Made by a program: the position numbers and the translations under genes
The notes under the pieces: generated by a model
Database searches by the model: none
Told to the model about the DNA's origin: nothing
What the model saw: only the letters and a program-made list of their open reading frames with translations
Assembly: GCA_027257055.1 (NCBI GenBank)
Contig: JAPVLO010000074.1
Coordinates: 2,557,001 to 2,621,000, forward strand
Reading direction: 5' to 3'
Source of the DNA: Cephalopachus bancanus
Taxonomy: Eukaryota > Chordata > Mammalia > Primates > Tarsiidae
DNA: 64,000 bases
Part shown: in pieces, positions 59,034 through 64,000 of the stretch
Position numbering within the stretch: position 1 is the stretch's first letter
Layout: every line of letters starts with the position of its first letter

Positions 59034-59345
59034 AAAGTGGGCTAGGCCGGGCTCGGTGGCTCAGCCTGCAATCCCAGCGCTTTGAGAGGCCTAGGTGAGT
59101 GGACTGCCTGAGCCCGCGGGTTCGAGATCCACCTGGGCAACTTGGCGAGACCTCGTCTCTACAACAAATCAAAAAATTAGCCGGGTGTAGTAGCGTGCGC
59201 CTGTAGTTCAAGCTACTTGGAAGACTGAGGCAGAAGGATCGCTGGAGCCCAACAGGTTGAGGCTGCGGTGGCCGGGAGTGGCCACTGCACTCCAGTCTAG
59301 GTGACAGAATGAGACTCTAACTCAAAAAAAGAAAAAAAATGGGCT
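59034..59345 (+). mobile_element. Alu: Alu (lineage-specific young type), full length, nested in L1
   Basis: It starts GGCCGGGCTCGGTGGCTCAG at 59045 and ends in AAAAAAAGAAAAAAAA. Short duplications around GTGGGCTA and ATGGGCTA flank it, and the L1 frame resumes directly after. It shows the promoter half of the young Alu group clearly. Confidence 0.95.
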
Positions 59346-59407
59346 AAAGATATGAATAGACACTTCTTAAAATAAGACATATAAGCAGACAACAGATACA
59401 CACAAAA

Positions 59408-59848
59408 ATGCTCAGCCTCACTAATCATCAAATAAATGCAAATGAAAACCACCCTAAGATGATCAGGATGGCCATCACTAATAACTTGAAGAACAACAGA
59501 TTCTGTAGAGGACGTGGAGAAAAGGGAACACTTCTACATTGTAAATTAGTTCAACCTCTGTGGAAAACAGTGTGGTTATTTATAGAAGATCTAAATATCG
59601 ACCTTTTATATGACCCAGCAATCCCCTTTCTGGGAATATACCCACAGGAAATTAAATCATTCTACACAAAAGATACCTGCACAAGTGTGTTTACTGCAGC
59701 AGTATTCAAAATAGCAAAACATGGAACCAACTGTGCTGCCCATCAAAAGTTGGACTGGATAAAAAAAAATGTGGTACATATGCACAATGGAATATTACAC
59801 AGCCATAAAGAAGAACAAAATTATCAACTTTGCAGCAACTTGGATTGA
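59408..59848 (+). pseudogene. L1 ORF2 C-terminal remnant
   Basis: This 146-residue frame has the cysteine/His-rich C-terminal end of L1 ORF2 protein: LLYDPAIPFLGIYPQEIKSF, KDTCTS and LDWIKKNVVHMHNG. It belongs to the sense part of the 57.9-60.2 kb L1. The endonuclease and most of the reverse transcriptase are missing, so it is a dead fragment and not a gene. Confidence 0.88.
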
Positions 59849-60140
59849 TTTAGAGTCCGTCATACTCAGTGATCCATCAAAGACACAAATAACTGAGTAC
59901 CACATGTTCTCCCTCATAAGTAGACCCTGAACATTTATCATAACACTACAAGAAAGGGATTGGCAATAGTGGGACACTGTCAGCAGAGGGGGCAGGGGGC
60001 CAATACATCAATAAGGATACCTGATTATAAACTAGACAAAAGTGAGGACTAATGGTAGGCCCAAACTTCATCTGTACATTGACCACTTATGGATGTAATT
60101 CTGAATTGTACCCCACATCTTTAAAATAAAATAATAAAAA

Positions 60141-60181
60141 GTGTGTGTGTGTGTGTGTGTTGTGTGTGTGTGTGTGTGTGT
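60141..60181. repeat. (GT)n microsatellite at the L1 tail
   Basis: A GT run with one TT interruption follows AATAAAAA of the L1 tail and ends four bases before the right target duplication. It lies wholly within the insertion. Confidence 0.97.
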
Positions 60182-60639
60182 TTAAGAAGGATACCAAACA
60201 TATTCTCCCAAGCACAGCTTAGAGAAAGCAGCATCAGCAATTGTGAAACAATCCATTGTCATGCCTCTCAATTACCATAACAACATCTATCCTGCTATTA
60301 TCTCTGACATAGAGATTAACTACCTAGTCTGGCTGAACTTTTGGGAACATGGTTTAGAGAGATAAGGAGAAATCTGGCACACTGTCTGGCAGCAATAAAC
60401 TCCAGTCACATCTGGTAATTGTGTTTCCTTTCAATGTATTCTGGTATGCTGTGATAGGAGCCAACAGTAATAACATTTAAGAACAGGACACATAGATTGT
60501 ATGTACTCAAATTACAAGTTATACAAAATTTGTATTTTCACCTTCTCAGAAGAAAAAATGTCATAATGTCAGCAATAGATCCAATGGACAGAAACAAGAA
60601 AACAAATCCAGATATTAATAGCAAATACATAATATACAC

Positions 60640-60800
60640 TATTGTCTAGGTTTTGTTGTAAATACTTTGTATATCGAAACTATTTTTTCATGACCAAAAA
60701 AACCTATTTAGCTGGTGAACTTTTCTAATGTTACGTTTACAAATAAGAAAATTGAGACACAAGTAATTTTCCCAGATAAAAAAGAAAGATAATTTTTTTC
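60640..60800 (+). mobile_element. MIR-like fragment
   Basis: ACAAATAAGAAAATTGAGAC and ACAAGTAATTTTCCCAGATA follow the MIR core-to-3' order (tract resembling ACAAATGAGGAAACTGAGGC). Diverged. Confidence 0.5.
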
Positions 60801-60919
60801 TGACTAGCAAAATACCTTACAGCTCTCATTTACCACCTTTCAAAGAAATGTTTGCTGAATCAATGGTGTTTCTGGATTTTACTTTACCTCTTTTCAGTGC
60901 TGCCATATATCTGTATATT

Positions 60920-61500
60920 TCTCACTGAAACTCTTCTTTTGGCTTTCATGACAGTGCTCTCTTTTTCTCTGCCTCTATGACTGCTCTTTTAATAGTGTTG
61001 TCAGTCTTCTGCTTTTGTGAGCTTATCTAAAACGCTGGTGTGCCCGACTGTCTTTTCCTTGGCAGTCTTCTCTTAATCTCCTTAGGGGATCTCATCATGC
61101 CAAAGATCTTGTTTATTATAATATAAGCTCCAAAGCACACTTCTGCTTTCCAGATAGCTTTTCCACTCTTCAGACACACATATACAATTGCCTAGTGAAC
61201 AGAAAGCTCAGGTTTAACTGATCCTAAGTAAACTCATTGTCCCTCCCAATGGTTTGTCTGCATCTCAGCCATTAGCCCTCCCACATGGCAAGTACTAAAG
61301 GTCATGTAGGCACCATTCCAGATCTATCTCCCTCTATCTCCTTCAATAATCCCTATATCCCCACAATGATGATTTCAAGTAAATTTACCTTGCTAAATTT
61401 ATCTACAGTCCTCACAATCTGTGCTCTGTTTCAGCCTTTCATCATTTCTGCTCAGATTACTCCAATGGTTATCTTACTGCAATGTCTTCCTTGAGTTTAG
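60920..61500 (+). mobile_element. LINE-2 fragment
   Basis: TTGGCTTTCATGACAGTGCT, CTTGGCAGTCTTCTCTTAAT, GGGGATCTCATCATGCCAAA and CATATACAATTGCCTAGTGA appear in the order of the LINE-2 ORF2 end and 3' region. Pyrimidine richness is typical. Diverged, no open frame of value. Confidence 0.72.
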
Positions 61501-61588
61501 CTGCCGTGAATTCACCTTTTGGTTACCATCCACTAAATCTTTTCAAACTGCAAAGATAATGTATTCAAAATCCATTTAAAACTCCTTA

Positions 61589-62122
61589 ATTAATGTTTTT
61601 TTTTCTTTTTTATTTTATTTATTTTTTTTTTGAGTTGGAGTCTCACTGTGTCGCCCAGACTGGAGTGCAGCCTCGACCTGCTGGGCTCCAGCGATCCATC
61701 CGCCTCAGCCTTCCAAGTAGCTGGAACTACAGGCCTGCGCCACCATGTCCAGCTAGTTTTTTGACTTATTGTAGAGATAAGGTCTCGACAAGTTGCCCAG
61801 GCGGGTCTCGAACCCCGCGAACTCAGGCAATCCACTCACCTCAGCCTCCCAAAGTGCGGGATTACAGGCTGAGCCACCGAGCCCGGCTTTTTTTTTTATT
61901 TTAAATTTTAAAGATGTGGGGTACAATTCAGGGTTAGGTATACAAATGTTCATTATGGAGGTACCCTTGTTGATGAAGTGTGCAACCCCTCCCCTGGCAG
62001 TTTCCCTCAACGGCCAATACCACTCCTCCTCCCCTGGCAGTTTCCCACTACTGCCAGTCCATTTCTTATAGTATTATGATAATTGTTCAAGGTCTTCTTA
62101 TGAGTGAGAATATTAATGTTTT
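61589..62122 (-). mobile_element. 5'-truncated L1 with an Alu in its poly-A tail
   Basis: Eleven-bp duplications ATTAATGTTTT lie at 61589-61599 and 62112-62122. The L1 body is 61888-62111, antisense, from TCATAAGAAGACC (minus) to the 3' UTR next to a T-rich tail. The tail continues on the other side of the Alu (61600-61631). CCTCCCCTGGCAGTTTCCC occurs twice within it (about 61987-62048). Confidence 0.85.
61620..61887 (-). mobile_element. Alu: Alu (young type) with a small internal deletion, nested in an L1 tail
   Basis: GAGTTGGAGTCTCACTGTGT leads to GAGCCCGGC. Compared with its relatives it lacks about 24 bases between GGAGTGCAG and CCTCGACCTG, a deletion between two GCAG copies. T-rich flanks on both sides are the L1 tail. 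Confidence 0.93.
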
Positions 62123-63700
62123 CTAAATGAATGAGCGTTTAAAATCTTTAGCATACAAAACAGACATATTACTTGCCATTGTTCTTCTTGAACTTCATAC
62201 TAAAGTGACACTGAGCCATGCGCATTTTCCTGACCACGTTTTTTATCTCCATCTCTTAAATGCCTTGAAAATCTGTGCTACTTATCTAAAAATGTATGCT
62301 TCTGGTCTCCATTTCTTGCCAGCTTCTTCTCTTGAAGTTTATTTAGCTATTTACCTACCGAGAAAGATTATCCAGATTCTCCCGATGCTGTTTAAAAGAC
62401 TATATGGTGGACTGCCATATGGGAGAGTTTGTGTGAAAGTTAGTATATGTGTATTTCACTTACTAAAAATATTGCAATTTTATTTTCACTGATCTGATTT
62501 TCTCCAATATATTCTACAATATTAACAACATTATAATGGTATAAGAAAAACGGTATAATCCAGAATTCTACATAAGCAAAAATATCCTTAAAAAATGAAA
62601 TTAAAATGTTTTTAGATAAACCAAGGTTCAGAGAGGTTTCCACAGCACAACAATACTAAAATAAATTAAGAAACTTCTTTAGGGCAAAGGAAGTTTATAC
62701 CAAATGAAACCCCTACCTACAGAATGGAATGAGGATTACTGGAAATAATATTTGGTAAACAAAATAGACTATTTTTTCTCCTTTTAATTTGTTGTGTATG
62801 CATTCCAAAAGAAGAAAATAAAAACATAATAATGCTTTCTCTGGGAGATAAATTTTCCAATACTTTTCTTACAAATCCATTTATACATTTTTATATATCA
62901 ATCCCATATCATATTATGAAATATCTTCAAATTTTTTCAATAATCTCTACATTGCATTTTTAATAAGCATCTTTATAAATTTTTTCCTAAATGCGCATCT
63001 AATGTGTCTGGACTGATTTCTTTTTAATTATACTATGGTAAATAATAAGCATTTCTCTCTGCCCCAGATCCTACCTTTGATGTGATGTGATGAGAACCAA
63101 TGGGATTTATTTTTACATGAGTGGCTGTATGTCACATATGTGAGAAAAAAGAATAATTTATTGACTTTTTTCTATTCATAAAGGAGAAGAAGGCATCTGT
63201 CTCTCCTGCAAAGTTCTCCTTCTTCTTCCAACCCTTTGTCAGATAGTCTTCAGGTTCCCGGGCTTCATCCTTCCTTAAAATTAACTACCTAGAAACAGGA
63301 AGCACCAATCTCCAAGGCAAGTTGGGAGCATAATCTAGAATCCTAGTCACTGTTGTAACCTAACCATTGGGTCCTCTTGAGGAGATATGAATACTTTCAT
63401 ATTCTCTTGAGTTAGAGCATTTAGCTACATAAAGAGATACAAATATAATGCTCAATGGCTTATACAATGTCTCAGAAGACTAGAGCTGTAACAGAAATAC
63501 TGATGAATCTAGGGAAGATTTATTTGTCCACACTTTGAAAAAATGTTGCTTGGTCATTAAGCAATAATTGCTTTATAGAATTAATCATCCTCAAGCATAT
63601 TACCTTACTTTTGTATTCTATGATTGACATTCTATATATCTATTTATATATAAACAACCACATTTTTATCAGCTAATTTTGACCCTTAGAAATATAGTTG
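62123..63700. other. AT-rich sequence, nothing firm
   Basis: A 121-residue plus frame at 62127-62492 has no recognisable domain and begins at the edge of an L1 insertion. A weak MIR-like phrase (AACCAAGGTTCAGAGAGG) is near 62618-62640. No gene can be supported. Confidence 0.45.
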
Positions 63701-63706
63701 TTTTTT

Positions 63707-63870
63707 AACCAGGCATAGTGGTGTGTGCCTGTAGTTCCAGAGTTCCAGTTACTTGGAAGGCTGAGGCGGAAGTATTGTCTGAGCCAAGCAGGTCGAGGCT
63801 GCAGTGGCCGGGAGCATGCCACTGCCCTCCCACCTAGGTGAGAGTGAGACTCCAACTAAAAAAAAAAAAA
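63707..63870 (+). mobile_element. Alu: Alu right-arm fragment
   Basis: AACCAGGCATAGTGGTGTGT leads to TGAGACTCCAACT plus a 13-base A-tract. Only the second monomer is present. The duplicated CAGAGTTCCAGTT inside is a small slippage. Possible duplications AGAAATATAGTTGTTT and AGAAATACAACTATTT are imperfect. Confidence 0.9.
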
Positions 63871-64000
63871 TGAAAAAAGTAAAGAAAGAAATACAACTAT
63901 TTCTTGGGATAGAATCATTCAGATTCAAATTTACATTTATATTTGTCTATTATTTTACAGTGGCCAGTTATTAGGATGTGTGAGATGGATTGTGTTTTAG

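Larger units (their letters stand above)
57861..60201 (+). mobile_element. L1 with 5' inversion, 17-bp target duplications and (GT)n tail
   Basis: Perfect duplications AGAAGGATACCAAACAT lie at 57861-57877 and 60185-60201. Bases 57878-58755 are antisense ORF2 (reverse transcriptase end, for example CTTCCAATCCATGAGCATAG). From about 58757 the sequence is sense ORF2 continuing to the 3' UTR (CTGAATTGTACCCCACATCT) and AATAAAATAATAAAAA. The tail then turns into a GT run. An Alu at 59045-59338 lies inside. The insert is 2.3 kb including the Alu. Confidence 0.95.

Noticed and set aside
59408..59848. 146-residue plus-strand frame as a host gene
   Set aside because: It is the C-terminal part of L1 ORF2 within an insertion with clear target duplications.
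61285..61494. 69-residue frame in a pyrimidine-rich region as a gene
   Set aside because: The nucleotide pattern matches LINE-2 3' sequence; the frame is incidental.

Overview
The window looks like an intergenic, repeat-dense stretch of a primate nuclear genome. It is AT-rich, with no exon, RNA gene or intact protein-coding gene that I can support. Primate origin follows from about twenty dimeric Alu elements, a family confined to primates. The most uniform Alu group is neither the AluS/AluY type of monkeys and apes nor the lemur or loris types. It has its own diagnostic sequence (head GGCTCGGTGGCTCAGCCTG, linker with CAATAAATCAAAAAAT, tail GAGACTCCAACTC). That points to a tarsier-like lineage; this species call is inference, not proof. 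Every long open frame in the window is an Alu, L1 or endogenous-retrovirus (ERV) frame.

Layout. 1-3700: minus-strand remnant of an ERVL (class III) provirus, with pol running off the left edge and one LTR at 3163-3700. 3948-4770: MaLR-type LTR split by an Alu. 8216-17608: minus-strand class I (gammaretrovirus-like) provirus with both LTRs, decayed gag and env, and pol apparently missing. It was later hit by three Alus and by a class II ERV that survives as a solo LTR (13304-14457, plus strand, near-perfect 6-bp duplication). 17.6-35 kb: AT-rich sequence with old LTR, LINE-2 and L1 fragments and a few Alus. 35.5-42.7 kb: ancient L1M fragments, including one of about 2.5 kb carrying two head-to-head Alus. 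42.8-43.3 kb: an L1 3' end followed by a GC-richer segment and a second A-tract. 44.1-44.8 kb: probable solo class I LTR. 47-62 kb: a cluster of younger L1 insertions, three with a 5' inversion (twin priming), with nested Alus.

The value of the window is in its insertion history. Target-site duplications can be read at many loci, and nesting gives relative ages. The most unusual object is an Alu at 9965-10182 whose 5' end carries a perfect 47-bp inverted copy of the adjacent host DNA. This fold-back junction is best explained by template switching during target-primed reverse transcription. I found no evidence for a novel protein-based system; the findings concern retrotransposition structures, lineage-specific Alu sequence and LTR promoter architecture.
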